From Mycolicibacillus trivialis (lineage in GTDB: Bacteria > Actinomycetota > Actinomycetes > Mycobacteriales > Mycobacteriaceae): a DNA stretch of 64,000 nucleotides. Location: NCBI RefSeq assembly GCF_002102395.1, contig NZ_LQPZ01000018.1, positions 49,395 to 113,394 on the forward strand. The letters run 5' to 3'. This document shows, one piece after another, positions 51,985 through 62,187 of the stretch. The translations under genes were made by a program, and so were the position numbers. The stretch's first letter is position 1, and the number at the start of each line of letters is the position of its first letter. The notes beneath the pieces were generated by a model that had not been told where the DNA came from, did not search any database, and saw only the letters and a list, made by a program, of their open reading frames with translations.

Positions 51985-52212
51985 TCACATTCCGAGGGCG
52001 ACCTCGTAGGCGACCGCGAAACGCAGTCCGCCACTGCGCGGCCGGAACAGCGCGCCCGCGTTCGGGCACCAGCTGACCACCCGCAGCAATCGGGTGCCCG
52101 GGGCGAGTCGACGCCGCACCATGTCGGCGAGCGCCGAGCGCAGTCGTTCGGTGTCGTAGCGGTCGATCTCCCGCGGCACCAGGATGTCCCACATCGTCTC
52201 TTCCACCGGCAT
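51985..52212 (-). CDS. Conserved hypothetical protein, 75 residues
   Basis: Small protein ([20 protein letters not shown], then [20 protein letters not shown]) with no recognised domain. It lies between sseA and the low-complexity region after maf, in the same direction as both. The start at 52212 is favoured over 52251 on sequence grounds. No clear Shine-Dalgarno site. Confidence 0.5.
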   Translation of the reverse strand: MPVEETMWDILVPREIDRYDTERLRSALADMVRRRLAPGTRLLRVVSWCPNAGALFRPRSGGLRFAVAYEVALGM

Positions 52213-52465
52213 GCACGCCAGTGTGGCCCGTGCGTCGCGCGAGTGTGGCATTGGTCACGGTGTGCCTTCGTTGCAATCCGGTAACGGGGCAACCCCCGCT
52301 TACCGCCACCAGTCACCGCCCCAGTCACCGCGAGTGAAGCCTGAGGGCGGAAAAATGCGAAAAATACCGCCACAGAACAACACTCGGCGTGGCCGGGCGG
52401 GTCTGGGCGGTCTGTGCGGGCTTGGCGTGGCTGGGCGGTCTGTGCGGTCTGGGCGGGGCTGGGCG
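52213..52465. other. Non-coding segment with direct repeats and an AT-rich hairpin
   Basis: About 250 bases downstream of maf. It contains two exact copies of a 17-bp unit CTGGGCGGTCTGTGCGG (52403-52419 and 52431-52447), and an AT-rich palindrome-like block GGCGG...CCGCC around 52350-52375 with repeated AAAAAT that could terminate the maf transcript. Two CAGTCACCGC repeats lie at about 52311-52330. No gene is supported here. Confidence 0.55.
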
Positions 52466-53095
52466 TCAGCCGGTCCACAGCCGGGCGACGGGGACACCGA
52501 GGCGGGCCAGCAGGGTGCGCGTCAGCGGCAGGCTCAGCCCGATCACGTTGGAGGGATCGCCCTCGATGGCGTCGACGAACCAGCCGCCGAGACCGTCGAG
52601 GGTGAACCCCCCTGCCACACCGATGGGTTCGCCGCTGTCGAGGTAGGCGGTCAGGTCCTCGGCGGTCGGGGTGGCGAAACGCACCACGGTGGAGCCGACG
52701 CCGTCGGCGCGGCCGGTGAGGGCGCCGGACTCGACGCGCAGCACGCAGTGGCCGGTGTGCAACCGCCCGGTGCGCCCGGCGGCGGCCCGCCACTGTGCGC
52801 GGGCCGCCGGCACCGAGCCGGGTTTGCCGCAGAGCCGGCCGTCGAGTTCGAGCATGGAGTCGCAGCCGATGACGACACAGTCGAGGGCCGTGTCGGGATC
52901 GAGGGCGGCGGCCACCGCGGCGGCCTTGGCGGCGGCCAACTCGCCGACGACCTGGTGCGGCGTCGGGTCCGAGCCGAGCGCGGCGATGGCGGCGTCCTCG
53001 TCGACCCCGGAGACCACCACCAGCGGGTCGATCCCAGCGTTGCGCAGCACGCCGAGCCGGCCGGTCGACGCCGACCCGAGGACGACCCGGGTCAC
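52466..53095 (-). CDS. Maf-like nucleotide pyrophosphatase
   Basis: A 209-residue Maf/HAM1-like protein: [20 protein letters not shown] (residues 4-23), [18 protein letters not shown] and [20 protein letters not shown] with [10 protein letters not shown] near the C-terminus. Maf proteins hydrolyse modified or canonical nucleoside triphosphates. Matches the Rv3282 position. The GTG at 53095 overlaps the accE5 stop (GTGA-type overlap). Confidence 0.9.
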   Translation of the reverse strand: MTRVVLGSASTGRLGVLRNAGIDPLVVVSGVDEDAAIAALGSDPTPHQVVGELAAAKAAAVAAALDPDTALDCVVIGCDSMLELDGRLCGKPGSVPAARAQWRAAAGRTGRLHTGHCVLRVESGALTGRADGVGSTVVRFATPTAEDLTAYLDSGEPIGVAGGFTLDGLGGWFVDAIEGDPSNVIGLSLPLTRTLLARLGVPVARLWTG

Positions 53096-53382
53096 CGGCG
53101 GATGTGCGTGCGCTCCAGCAAGGTGACCCGCGCCCAGCTGTGGATCGAGTACCGCAGCTTGTCCACCGGGTGGCCCCACAGGTTGCGCTGCGCGGGCCCG
53201 GCGGGCGCCGACGAACCGGACGCCCCGCCGAATACCGCGACCAGGGCGGCCACCTCCTCGTCGGTGGGCTCGCCGCGCAGCACGCGGATCTGCGCGGCGC
53301 GGGTGGCGGCCTCGTCGGCCGACGGCGTCTCAGCGGCCTCGCTCACAGCGCCGCCGTCACTCACTCCACTCGCCGCGCTCAC
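53092..53382 (-). CDS. accE5: Acyl-CoA carboxylase epsilon subunit AccE5
   Basis: A 96-residue protein: [20 protein letters not shown] and the C-terminal [19 protein letters not shown] are the epsilon-subunit signature. It stabilises and activates the AccA3-AccD5 complex. M. tuberculosis AccE5 is longer because of N-terminal repeats; those are absent here. The GTG overlaps the accD5 stop. Confidence 0.9.
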   Translation of the reverse strand: MSAASGVSDGGAVSEAAETPSADEAATRAAQIRVLRGEPTDEEVAALVAVFGGASGSSAPAGPAQRNLWGHPVDKLRYSIHSWARVTLLERTHIRR

Positions 53383-55028
53383 AGCGGAATGTTCCCATGC
53401 TTCTTCGGCGGCAGCTGCACGATCTTGCGTTCCAGCAGCCGCAGCGAGTTCGCGATGTAGCCGCGGGTGTGCGACGGCGGGATGACCGCGTCGACGTAGC
53501 CGCGCTCGGCCGCGATGTACGGGTTGACCAGGGTGTCCTCGTACTCCTGCTGCAACTCCAGGCGCAGCGCGTCGACGTCCTCGCCGGCTTCGGCGGCTTC
53601 CTTCAGCTTCTGGCGGTAGACGAACCCGACCGCGCCGGAGGCACCCATCACCGCGATCTGGGCGGTCGGCCAGGCGATGTTGACGTCGGCGCCCATCTCC
53701 TTGGAGCCCATCACGCAGTAGGCGCCGCCGTAGGCCTTGCGGGTGATCACGGTGATCTTGGCGACGGTGGCCTCGCCGTAGGCGTAGAGCAGCTTGGCAC
53801 CGCGGCGGATGATGCCGTCGAACTCCTGGCCGGTGCCGGGCAGGAACCCGGGCACGTCGACGAGCATCACGATCGGGATGTTGAAGCAGTCGCAGGTCCG
53901 GATGAACCGCGCCGCCTTCTCCGAGGCCTTGATGTCCAGGCAGCCGGCGAACTGGGTGGGCTGGTTGGCCACGATGCCCACGCTGCGGCCCTCGATGCGC
54001 CCGAACCCGACCACGATGTTCTGCGCGTAGCCGGACTGCACCTCGAGGAACTCGTCGTCGTCGAGGATCCGGGTGATGACCTCGTGCATGTCGTAGGGCT
54101 GGTTGGGCGAGTCCGGGATCAGGGTGTCCAGGTCGATGTCCTCGGGGGTGAGGTTGTCCTCGATCGGGCCCTCGGCGACCGGCTCGTCGTAGCGCGGCGG
54201 GTCGGCGTAGTTGTTGACCGGCAGGTAGCTCAGCAGGTCCCGCACGTAGTCGAAGGCGTCCTGCTCACCGGAGGCCACATAGTGGGCGGTGCCGGATTTG
54301 GCCATGTGGGTGTGGGCGCCGCCGAGCTCCTCCTGGGTGACCTCCTCACCGGTGACGGTCTTGATGACGTCGGGGCCGGTGATGAACATCTGGGAGGTCT
54401 GGTCGACCATCACGATGAAGTCGGTGAGCGCGGGGGAGTAGACGTGCCCGCCGGCCGCCGCGCCCATGATCAGCGAGATCTGCGGGATCACCCCGGAGGC
54501 GATGATGTTGTTGTGGAAGATCTGGCTGTAGAGGCCCAGCGAGACCACGCCCTCCTGGATGCGGGCACCGGCGCCGTCGTTGATCCCGATCAGCGGGCGG
54601 CCGGTCTTGATCGCCAGCTCCTGGACCTTGACGATCTTCTCGCCGTACACCTCGCCGAGGCTGCCGCCGAACACGGTGGCGTCCTGGGAGAAGATGCAGA
54701 CCTCGCGGCCGTCGATGGTGCCGTAGCCGGTGACCACCCCGTCGCCGAGCGGACGCTTCTCGGCCATCCCGAAGTTGGTGCTGCGGTGCCGGGCCAGCGC
54801 GTCGAGTTCGACGAAGGAGTCCTCGTCCAGCAGCGCCAGGATGCGCTCCCGGGCGGTCAGCTTGCCCTTGGCGTGCACCTTCTCCACGGCGGCCTCACCG
54901 ACCGGGTGCAGCGTCTCGGCGGTGCGCCGCTTGAGGTCGGCCAGCTTGCCGGCGGTGGTGTGGATGTCGATCTCGTGCTCGGCCGCGGGTTCGACCGCAT
55001 CGGCCGCAGAGTCCCTAACGCTCGTCAT
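53379..55028 (-). CDS. accD5: Propionyl/acyl-CoA carboxylase beta subunit AccD5
   Basis: A 549-residue carboxyltransferase, nearly identical in length to M. tuberculosis AccD5 (548). Oxyanion glycines are in [13 protein letters not shown] (N-half) and [18 protein letters not shown] (C-half); the N-terminus is [15 protein letters not shown], and [16 protein letters not shown] follows. With AccA3 and AccE5 it carboxylates propionyl-CoA to methylmalonyl-CoA for branched lipid synthesis. ATG 55028 was chosen by similarity to the M. tuberculosis start. Confidence 0.96.
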   Translation of the reverse strand: MTSVRDSAADAVEPAAEHEIDIHTTAGKLADLKRRTAETLHPVGEAAVEKVHAKGKLTARERILALLDEDSFVELDALARHRSTNFGMAEKRPLGDGVVTGYGTIDGREVCIFSQDATVFGGSLGEVYGEKIVKVQELAIKTGRPLIGINDGAGARIQEGVVSLGLYSQIFHNNIIASGVIPQISLIMGAAAGGHVYSPALTDFIVMVDQTSQMFITGPDVIKTVTGEEVTQEELGGAHTHMAKSGTAHYVASGEQDAFDYVRDLLSYLPVNNYADPPRYDEPVAEGPIEDNLTPEDIDLDTLIPDSPNQPYDMHEVITRILDDDEFLEVQSGYAQNIVVGFGRIEGRSVGIVANQPTQFAGCLDIKASEKAARFIRTCDCFNIPIVMLVDVPGFLPGTGQEFDGIIRRGAKLLYAYGEATVAKITVITRKAYGGAYCVMGSKEMGADVNIAWPTAQIAVMGASGAVGFVYRQKLKEAAEAGEDVDALRLELQQEYEDTLVNPYIAAERGYVDAVIPPSHTRGYIANSLRLLERKIVQLPPKKHGNIPL

Positions 55029-55097
55029 AGGTGACGAGCTTAACCGCGTTTCCACCGGCTCCGGCCGCGGGGCGGCGCCGACGCGCGGCGGGCCGGT

Positions 55098-56054
55098 TCA
55101 GGCCACCCGATTCCGCCCCGGCGACCCGGCGGTGACCTGCTGGACGAAGTCGCCGATGTGCGCCAACGCCCGCCGGCCCTCCGGCAACACGTCGGCGGCC
55201 AGCGGAAAGTCGTGGATCTGACCGTCCCACACGTGCAGATCGCAGGACACGTCGCTGGCGGCCAGCCGTTGCGCCATCAAGTCGGCGTCGGCCAGCAGCA
55301 ACTCGGCGCCGCTGGCATGGATGGTGACCGGCGGCAGCTGCGACAGGTCGGCGTCCACCGGGGACAGCGCGGTCTCCTGCAGGTGGTGGCTGAACACCGC
55401 CAGCGCCCGCCCGGGGAACATCGAACAGCGGCGCGCGTTGCGGTGGGCCAGTTTCCGGGCCGGGTCGATGTCGGTCAGCGGGGAGATGGCGGCGATCCCG
55501 GCCGGATGGCAGAGGTCGGCGCCGATCGCGGCGAGCGCCACCATGAACGCCAGGTAGCCGCCCGCCGAGTCGCCGGCGACCACGATCTGCTCGTCGCGGT
55601 AGCCGCGCCGACGCAGCCAGCGCAGCCCGGCCAGCGCGTCACCGACGGCGTCGCCGATCGGATGGCGCGGCAGCATCCGGTAGGCGACGTTGAGCACCGC
55701 GGCGTCGGCCGAGCGGGCCAGGCGGCTCACCAGCGAACGATGGGTGTTGAGCCCGCAGGTCAGAAACGCCCCACCGTGCAGATACAGCACCGCGCGGCGG
55801 GTCGACCCGTTTGCCGGCCGCAGCCATTCGGCGGCGCAGTGCTCCAGCCGGACCGCCTCGATGCCGGCGGGGCGGCGGGCCAGCAGCCCGGCGCAGCGGT
55901 CGACCGCCTCGAACGGCCAGCCCAGGTCCGGCTGGGCTGCCCACACCCGCACGATGTTCTTCACGACAAACCTGCTGGCCAGCTCCACGGCCACCGACTG
56001 CGGGCTGCGGCGGCGATGGACCCGCCGGGCGAGCGAGCGTTCGAAACCGGTCAT
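55098..56054 (-). CDS. Alpha/beta hydrolase, hormone-sensitive-lipase (LipW-type) family
   Basis: A 318-residue HSL-family esterase: oxyanion motif LYLHGGAFLTC (about residue 92), nucleophile elbow VAGDSAGGYLAF (Ser about 162), and histidine in WDGQIHDFPLAAD (about 281). The N-terminus (MTGFERSLARRVHRRRSPQ) is basic without a signal peptide. Substrates are short acyl esters in this family. This gene and the next two are inserted between accD5 and birA relative to M. tuberculosis. GAGGAG precedes the ATG. Confidence 0.88.
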   Translation of the reverse strand: MTGFERSLARRVHRRRSPQSVAVELASRFVVKNIVRVWAAQPDLGWPFEAVDRCAGLLARRPAGIEAVRLEHCAAEWLRPANGSTRRAVLYLHGGAFLTCGLNTHRSLVSRLARSADAAVLNVAYRMLPRHPIGDAVGDALAGLRWLRRRGYRDEQIVVAGDSAGGYLAFMVALAAIGADLCHPAGIAAISPLTDIDPARKLAHRNARRCSMFPGRALAVFSHHLQETALSPVDADLSQLPPVTIHASGAELLLADADLMAQRLAASDVSCDLHVWDGQIHDFPLAADVLPEGRRALAHIGDFVQQVTAGSPGRNRVA

Positions 56055-56152
56055 CTGTGGTCAACTCCTCGGTTGTCTACCAGGAGTACCCCGCCGTCGG
56101 TGAAGTAACCGCAGACGTTTGCCGCGGCCGCCACCGTGGCATCCGGCCGGTG

Positions 56153-57103
56153 ATGGCAACCGAGATGGAGGCCGGCCGAGCCGGCCACGGAGACCGCGCG
56201 GGCAGCGCACCCGCCGGCGCGGTCGGCGTCGTGATGATCACCCACAACCGGCGCACGGAGACCCTGGACACCCTCGAGCACATGAGCCGGCTGCCCGACG
56301 CCGGACCGCTGGTCCTGGTCGACAACGCCTCCACCGACGGCACCGCCGATGCCGTCGCCGAGCGGTTTCCGCAGGTGCGGCTGGTCCGCAGCCGGACGAA
56401 CCTGGGAGCGGCCGGCCGGACCCTGGGGGTGCCACTGGCCGGCACCGACTACGTCGCGTTCTGCGACGACGACACCCGCTGGCAACCCGGCACGCTGACC
56501 CGGGCCGCCGCACTGCTCGACGCGCACCCGGAGTTGGGCGTGGTGGTCGGGCAGTACCTGGTGGAGCCCGACCTGCGCGAGGACCCGCTCACCCCCGAGC
56601 TGCGCGACTCGCCGCTGCCGCGCCCGGATTGGCTGCCCGGCCCGGCGCTGCTGGGCGGGATGGCGGGCACGATGACGGTGCGCGCCTCCGCCTACCGGCA
56701 GGTCGGCGGCTTCTCACCGCGGCTGCTGCTCGGCGGCGAGGAGGAGTTGTTCGCGATCGACCTGGCCGCCGCCGGCTGGTGGATGTGCTTCGCCGAGGAC
56801 GTGGTAGTCCACCACGCCCCGTCGGCGGCCCGCGACCCGCGCCGCCGGCGCCAGGTCGGCATCCGTAACACGCTGTGGACGGTGTGGCTGCGCCGCCCGG
56901 TCCGCAGCGCGCTGCGCCGCACCCGGGCGGTGCTCGGCTCGGCGCCGCGCGATGCGGCCACCGCGGCCGCGGTGCTGGAAGCGCTGCGGGGGCTGCCGTG
57001 GGTGCTGCGCGACCGGCGGGTCGCGCCGGCCGGCGTCGAAGCCGCGCTGCGCCTGCTGGAGGAACCGCAGCGCCACTCGGCGGCACGCCGTTACGTGGGC
57101 TGA
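56153..57103 (+). CDS. Glycosyltransferase family 2 enzyme
   Basis: A 316-residue GT2 protein: VGVVMITHNRRTETLDTLEH, VLVDNASTDGTADAVAERF, VAFCDDDTRW (DXD-like metal site, about residue 102), and GGEEELFAIDLAAAGWWM (acceptor/catalytic region). N-terminal arm of about 22 residues. The start is ATG 56153 with GTG 56150 and ATG 56162 as alternatives. It is divergent from the lipase and 41 nt before the FadD, suggesting a lipid-glycosylation unit. Confidence 0.82.
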   Translation: MATEMEAGRAGHGDRAGSAPAGAVGVVMITHNRRTETLDTLEHMSRLPDAGPLVLVDNASTDGTADAVAERFPQVRLVRSRTNLGAAGRTLGVPLAGTDYVAFCDDDTRWQPGTLTRAAALLDAHPELGVVVGQYLVEPDLREDPLTPELRDSPLPRPDWLPGPALLGGMAGTMTVRASAYRQVGGFSPRLLLGGEEELFAIDLAAAGWWMCFAEDVVVHHAPSAARDPRRRRQVGIRNTLWTVWLRRPVRSALRRTRAVLGSAPRDAATAAAVLEALRGLPWVLRDRRVAPAGVEAALRLLEEPQRHSAARRYVG

Positions 57104-57144
57104 CCGGCGGGCGCCCGGCAACGCGATTTCCTACCCTGCTTGGG

Positions 57145-58815
57145 ATGCGCACCGATATCGCCACCATGCTGCTGGACCGCGCCGGCGACCACCGGCCGGG
57201 GTTACGCACCCGCGAACGGGACTGGACTTGGGACCAGGTGGTCGACGAGTCGGCCGCGCGCGCCGCGCTGGCCCATACGCTGCGCCGCAACGGCCCGTTC
57301 CACATCGGGGTGCTGCTGGACAATGTCCCGGACTTCGTGTTCTGGCTCGGCGCGGCCGCACTGGCCGGGGCGACCGTCGTCGGCATCAACCCGACCCGCG
57401 GCGCGGGGGAACTGCGCGAAGAGATCGCCCACGCCGACTGCCAGCTGATCATCACCGACACCGCCGGGCGGGACCGCCTCGCCGACGCCGGCATCGCCCT
57501 GGGCGCCGACCGGGTGGTGTGCATCGACGACCCCGACTACCGCCGCCGTGTCGAGGCACACCGCCGCGCACCGGCGGCAGCCGACGGCGTCGGCGCGGAT
57601 TCCCTTTTCCTGCTGCTGTTCACCTCCGGCACCACCGGCGCGGCCAAGGCCGTCCGGTGCAGCCAGGGTCGGCTGGCCCGCATCGCGTACGCCGCGACCG
57701 AGAAATTCGGCCACGTCCGCGACGACGTGGACTACTGCTGCATGCCGCTGTTCCACGGCAACGCGATCATGGCGCTGTGGGCGCCGGCGCTGGCCAACGG
57801 CGCCACGGTCTGTCTGACGCCGGTGTTCTCCGCCTCCCGTTTCCTCGACGACGTCCGCTACTTCGGGGCCACGTTCTTCACCTACGTCGGCAAAGCCCTG
57901 GCCTACCTGATGGCCACCGACGAGCGCCCCGACGACGCCGACAATCCGCTGGTGCGCGGGTTCGGCACCGAGGCCTCCCCGGAAGACCAGGCCGCCTTCC
58001 GCCGCCGGTTCGGCGCTGAGCTGTACGAGGGCTACGGGTCCAGTGAGGGCGGCGGCGCGGTGGCCCGGGATCCGGCCGCACCGCCCGGCGCGCTGGGCCG
58101 GCCCGCCCACCCCGGGGTGGCCGTCGTCGACCCCGAGACGCTGCGCGACTGCACCACCGCGGTGTTCGACGCGGACGGCCGGTTGACCAATCCCGATGCG
58201 GCGGTAGGGGAGATCGTCGACAAGCAGGGGGCCGCCGCCTTCGAGGGCTACTACAAGAACGACGCCGCCGACGCCGAACGGCTGCGCCACGGCTGGTACT
58301 GGACCGGCGACCTGGGCTACCTCGACGCCGACGGATTCCTGTATTTCGCCGGACGCCAAGGGGACTGGATCCGGGTCGACGGTGAGAACATCTCGGCGCT
58401 GACCATCGAACGGGTACTGTGCCGCCATCGGCCGGTGATCGCGGCGGCGGTCTACGCGGTGCCCGACCCCCGCTCCGGCGACCAGGTGATGGCCGCCGTG
58501 GAAGTCGCCGACCCGCACCACTTCGACACCGCGGCGTTCGCCGACTACCTCAGCGCGCAGAAGGATTTGGGCGCCAAGGGAATCCCACGGCTGCTGCGAC
58601 TGTCGGCACGGCTGCCGGTGACCGGCTCCAACAAGATCCTCAAACGACGGCTGCAGGCCGAAGCCTGGCACACCGGCGACCCGCTCTACCGCTGGGTCGG
58701 CCGCGGAACACCGGTCTACACCGCGGTGGACGCGGCCCAACAGCACGAGCTGGACGCCGAGTTCGACCGCCACGGCCAGACCCGCCGGCTACCGGCCGGG
58801 GCCCGGCGCCGCTGA
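57145..58815 (+). CDS. Acyl-CoA synthetase (FadD family)
   Basis: A 556-residue AMP-binding enzyme. ATP motif LLFTSGTTGAAKAVRCSQG (about residues 157-175), YEGYGSSEGGGA (adenine), YWTGDLGYLDADGFLYFAG (hinge-region motif) and the late lysine in LPVTGSNKILKRRL (about residue 522). Activates a fatty acid as acyl-adenylate then acyl-CoA. It resembles M. tuberculosis FadD17 in layout, but I have not assigned the symbol. It is likely co-transcribed with the GT2. Confidence 0.88.
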   Translation: MRTDIATMLLDRAGDHRPGLRTRERDWTWDQVVDESAARAALAHTLRRNGPFHIGVLLDNVPDFVFWLGAAALAGATVVGINPTRGAGELREEIAHADCQLIITDTAGRDRLADAGIALGADRVVCIDDPDYRRRVEAHRRAPAAADGVGADSLFLLLFTSGTTGAAKAVRCSQGRLARIAYAATEKFGHVRDDVDYCCMPLFHGNAIMALWAPALANGATVCLTPVFSASRFLDDVRYFGATFFTYVGKALAYLMATDERPDDADNPLVRGFGTEASPEDQAAFRRRFGAELYEGYGSSEGGGAVARDPAAPPGALGRPAHPGVAVVDPETLRDCTTAVFDADGRLTNPDAAVGEIVDKQGAAAFEGYYKNDAADAERLRHGWYWTGDLGYLDADGFLYFAGRQGDWIRVDGENISALTIERVLCRHRPVIAAAVYAVPDPRSGDQVMAAVEVADPHHFDTAAFADYLSAQKDLGAKGIPRLLRLSARLPVTGSNKILKRRLQAEAWHTGDPLYRWVGRGTPVYTAVDAAQQHELDAEFDRHGQTRRLPAGARRR

Positions 58816-58856
58816 ATCGCGCGCACGGCACCGGCGCCGGTGAGTAGGTTGGCCGG

Positions 58857-59669
58857 GTGACGACCGACCCCGACACCGCCCGCCCACCCCTGGATGCCGC
58901 CGCGCTGCGCGCCCGGCTCGCCCCGCCGTGGCGGGAGCTGGAGGTGGTCGACGAGACCGGCTCCACCAACGCCGACCTGCTCGCCCGGGCCGGCTCCGGA
59001 ACCGACGTCGACGGCCTCGTGCTGCTCGCCGAGCACCAGACCGCCGGGCGCGGCCGCCATGGCAGGCACTGGTCGGCGCCGCCGCGCTCCCAGCTGTCGC
59101 TGTCGGTCGGCGTGCGCGCCGACGGGGTGCCGTCAGCGGCCTGGGGCTGGCTGCCGCTGGCCACCGGGGTGGCGGTGGCCGACGCGCTGGCCGGCCTCGA
59201 CGAGACGCGCACCGGGCTGAAATGGCCCAACGACGTGCTGGCCGGGGACCCGCCGGGCAAGCTGGCCGGGATCCTCGCCGAGGTCGCGGCGCCGGCCGCG
59301 GTCATCGTCGTCGGGCTCGGCCTCAACGTCACCATGACCGCCGAGGAGGCGCCCGACCCGGCGGCCACGTCGCTGTCGCTGCTGGGAGCGGCCACCGACC
59401 GCACCGCGCTGGCCGCCGCGGTGCTGCACGCCCTGGGTGCGCGCATCGACGCCTGGCGCCGGGCCGGCGGCGCCGACGCGGCGCTGATCGACGACTACCG
59501 CCGCCACAGCGTCACCCTGGGCCGGCGGGTCCGGGCGATCATGCCCGGCGACCGCACCCTGGCGGGCACCGCGACCGGCGTCGACGACCTGGGCCGGCTG
59601 ACCGTCGACACCGGCGGGCAGACCGTGGCGGTCTCCGCCGGCGACATCACCCACCTGCGCGGGATCTAG
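58857..59669 (+). CDS. birA: Biotin--[acetyl-CoA-carboxylase] ligase
   Basis: A 270-residue mono-functional biotin protein ligase. Motifs: ETGSTNADLLARAG, the biotinoyl-AMP loop TAGRGRHGRHWSAP (about residues 62-75), TGLKWPNDVLAG (about 121-132) and PGKLAGILAEVA. No N-terminal DNA-binding domain. It biotinylates AccA3, encoded 8 kb away. GTG 58857 fits the conserved N-terminus. Confidence 0.95.
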   Translation: MTTDPDTARPPLDAAALRARLAPPWRELEVVDETGSTNADLLARAGSGTDVDGLVLLAEHQTAGRGRHGRHWSAPPRSQLSLSVGVRADGVPSAAWGWLPLATGVAVADALAGLDETRTGLKWPNDVLAGDPPGKLAGILAEVAAPAAVIVVGLGLNVTMTAEEAPDPAATSLSLLGAATDRTALAAAVLHALGARIDAWRRAGGADAALIDDYRRHSVTLGRRVRAIMPGDRTLAGTATGVDDLGRLTVDTGGQTVAVSAGDITHLRGI

Positions 59670-59679
59670 GGCGGCCGCC

Positions 59680-60210
59680 GTGGGATACCCGCACAGCGTG
59701 CTCGCCGACGACGAACAAGTGGTGCTGCACCGGCACCCGCACTGGAAACGGCTGGTCGCGCCGGTGCTCACCCTGCTGCTGGCCACCGGGCTGGCGTCGT
59801 TCGGGGCGGCGGTGGTCAGCACCCAGCACTGGGAACCCACCGCCACCAACGTGGTCTACGCGGTGATCGCCGCGATCTGGCTGGTGCTGGTCGGCTGGTT
59901 CACGCTGTGGCCGTTCCTGGCCTGGCTGACCACCCACTTCGTCATCACCGACCGGCGGGTGATGTACCGGCACGGACTGTTGACCCGCAGCGGGATCGAC
60001 ATCCCGCTCAACCGGATCAACAGTGTGGAGTTCACCCACCGGCTGACCGACCGGATGCTGCGCACCGGCACGCTGATCATCGAATCGGCGTCCCAGGACC
60101 CGCTGGCGTTCTACGACATCCCGCGCGTCGAGCGCGTCCACTCACTGCTGTATCACGAAGTCTTCGACACGTGGGACGACTCCGGCCGCGGCAACAGGGG
60201 GCCGGGCTGA
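59680..60210 (+). CDS. Membrane protein with bacterial PH (bPH2/YdbT-type) domain
   Basis: A 176-residue protein with two membrane helices (about 27-50 and 60-85) and a C-terminal PH domain (TTHFVITDRRVMYRHGLLTR; INSVEFTHRLTDRMLRTGTL). Position and layout match M. tuberculosis Rv3278c. Function unknown. The 3' end overlaps the convergent gtrA gene by 58 nt. Confidence 0.88.
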   Translation: MGYPHSVLADDEQVVLHRHPHWKRLVAPVLTLLLATGLASFGAAVVSTQHWEPTATNVVYAVIAAIWLVLVGWFTLWPFLAWLTTHFVITDRRVMYRHGLLTRSGIDIPLNRINSVEFTHRLTDRMLRTGTLIIESASQDPLAFYDIPRVERVHSLLYHEVFDTWDDSGRGNRGPG

Positions 60211-60839
60211 CCCGGGCGGCGGAACAGCGACACCTTGCCGCTTTCCAGGCCGTCCTCGATCGCCTCGACGAGCGCGCCGTCCTCGAGCACCGCGCCCATC
60301 AGTGCCTCGGCCGCCGGCTGCGGGTCCGGCTCGGCCACCAACTCGCTCACCCCGCCCAGCTGGTCGGGGAAGACCCACCGGCGGAACGCCCAGAACCGGA
60401 ACGCCATCTGCAGCAGGTTGCCGACCAGGTAGGCGGCGATGAAGTCGGCGATGTTCTCCACCGTCAGCGACACCATCGGCGCCCGCAGCTGCAGCACGTA
60501 GCTGGAGAACCACAGCGGCGCCATCGACAGCAGCACCCCGACCCCGCTGAACGCGAAGAACAGCAGCGCCTCGTGGTGACGTTCCCGGCCGCCGCGGTCG
60601 CGGAAGCTCCACTCCCGGTTGAGGATGTAGGAGGCGATCACCGCCACGATCCCGGAGATGATCTTCGCGGTCACCGGCTTGGGTTCCAGCACGGTCAGCT
60701 TCAGCGTGTAGAAGATCGCCGAGTCGATGATGAACGTGGTTCCGCCGACGATGGCGAACTTGATCAGCTCATGATGGCGTTCGGCCAGCGGGCGGACGGC
60801 CCGCGGCAGGCGCGCGATCGTGGCGTCGGTGAATGACAC
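60153..60839 (-). CDS. GtrA family membrane protein
   Basis: A 228-residue protein with four membrane helices (about residues 22-42, 50-70, 88-108, 120-140) and the family segments FAIVGGTTFIIDSAIFYTL, ASYILNREWSFRDRGG and FRFWAFRRWVFPD. Such proteins are thought to flip or help transfer lipid-linked sugars. Position of Rv3277. GTG 60839 gives the M. tuberculosis-like start; the longer frame is not supported. Confidence 0.88.
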   Translation of the reverse strand: MSFTDATIARLPRAVRPLAERHHELIKFAIVGGTTFIIDSAIFYTLKLTVLEPKPVTAKIISGIVAVIASYILNREWSFRDRGGRERHHEALLFFAFSGVGVLLSMAPLWFSSYVLQLRAPMVSLTVENIADFIAAYLVGNLLQMAFRFWAFRRWVFPDQLGGVSELVAEPDPQPAAEALMGAVLEDGALVEAIEDGLESGKVSLFRRPGQPGPLLPRPESSHVSKTS

Positions 60840-60921
60840 AACGATCCAGTGTACGGTCCACCCGCCCGCCATGTAAAAACACTGTGATAACCGTCGCGCG
60901 CGGGCATGGCACCATGTTGCG

Positions 60922-62187
60922 GTGCCGTCTGCCCCCAACCCCGGTGCCGGACCGCCGTTGGTCGCGATGATCGGCGCCGGTCAACTGGCCCGCATGACCC
61001 ATCAGGCCGCGATCGCGCTCGGCCAGAGCCTGCGGGTGCTCGCCGTCGACCGCGACGATCCGGCCGCCCAGGTCACCCCCGACGTGGTGCTGGGCTCCCA
61101 CACCGACCCGGCCGCGCTGCGGCGCGCCGCGGCCGGGGCGACGGTGGTGACCTTCGACCACGAACACGTGCCCGGCGACCTGCTGGCCGAACTGGCCGCC
61201 GGCGGGGTCAACCTGGCGCCGCCGCCGCAGGCGCTGCGCCACGCCCAGGACAAGCTGGTGATGCGTCGGCGCCTGGCGGATCTGGGCGCGCCGATGCCGC
61301 GCTACCTGGCGGTGGACGACCGCGCCGGGCTGGACGCGGTGGCCGGGTTCGCCGAACGGGTCGGCGGCGCGACGGTGGTCAAAGCCGCCCGCGGCGGCTA
61401 CGACGGCCGCGGCGTGGCCATGGCCGACGACCCGGCGGCGGCCCGCGACCTGGCCGCCGGCTACCTCGACGGCGGCATCCCGGCCCTGATCGAGGAGCGG
61501 GTGGCGATGCGCCGCGAACTCGCCGCGCTGGTGGCCCGCTCGCCGTTCGGGCAGGGCGCGGCCTGGCCGGTGGTCGAAACCGTCCAGCGCGACGGCATCT
61601 GCGTGCAGGTCATCGCCCCGGCCCCCGACCTGCGCGACGAGCAGGCCCAGCAAGCCCAGCAGCTGGCGTTGCGGCTGGCCACCGAGCTGGAGGTGGTCGG
61701 GGTGCTCGCGGTGGAGCTGTTCGAGACCGCCGACGGTGCCCTGCTGGTCAACGAGTTGGCGATGCGCCCGCACAACTCCGGGCACTGGACCATGGACGGC
61801 GCGGCCACCAGCCAGTTCGAGCAGCACCTGCGGGCGGTACTGGACTACCCGCTGGGCGACACCGACCCGGTCGTGCCGCTGACCGTGATGGCCAACGTGC
61901 TGGGCGCGGATCAGCCGCCGGCGATGACCCTCGACGAACGGGTGCACCACCTGTTCGCCCGGATGCCCGACGCCCGGGTGCACCTCTACGGCAAGTCCGA
62001 GCGGCCCGGCCGCAAGATCGGCCACGTCAACCTGCTCGGCGACGACCGGGTGGATTCGGCGATGCTGCGCGAACGGGCCACGCTGGCGGCACACTGGTTG
62101 GCACACGGGCAGTGGCCCGACGGCTGGGACGCCCACGCCGGCGGCCGGCCCGGTTCGCGCAGCGAGGAGAAGGAGCCGCAGCCGTGA
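60922..62187 (+). CDS. purK: 5-(carboxyamino)imidazole ribonucleotide synthase
   Basis: A 421-residue ATP-grasp enzyme of purine synthesis: [39 protein letters not shown] and [17 protein letters not shown]. Converts AIR to N5-CAIR. GTG 60922 start. Its stop overlaps the purE start (GTGA), so the pair is coupled. Confidence 0.96.
   Translation: MPSAPNPGAGPPLVAMIGAGQLARMTHQAAIALGQSLRVLAVDRDDPAAQVTPDVVLGSHTDPAALRRAAAGATVVTFDHEHVPGDLLAELAAGGVNLAPPPQALRHAQDKLVMRRRLADLGAPMPRYLAVDDRAGLDAVAGFAERVGGATVVKAARGGYDGRGVAMADDPAAARDLAAGYLDGGIPALIEERVAMRRELAALVARSPFGQGAAWPVVETVQRDGICVQVIAPAPDLRDEQAQQAQQLALRLATELEVVGVLAVELFETADGALLVNELAMRPHNSGHWTMDGAATSQFEQHLRAVLDYPLGDTDPVVPLTVMANVLGADQPPAMTLDERVHHLFARMPDARVHLYGKSERPGRKIGHVNLLGDDRVDSAMLRERATLAAHWLAHGQWPDGWDAHAGGRPGSRSEEKEPQP

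Noticed and set aside
53397..55034. 545-residue ORF on the plus strand opposite accD5
   Set aside because: A mirror frame of accD5 rich in Gly, Val and Asp; accD5 matches a known enzyme along its length.
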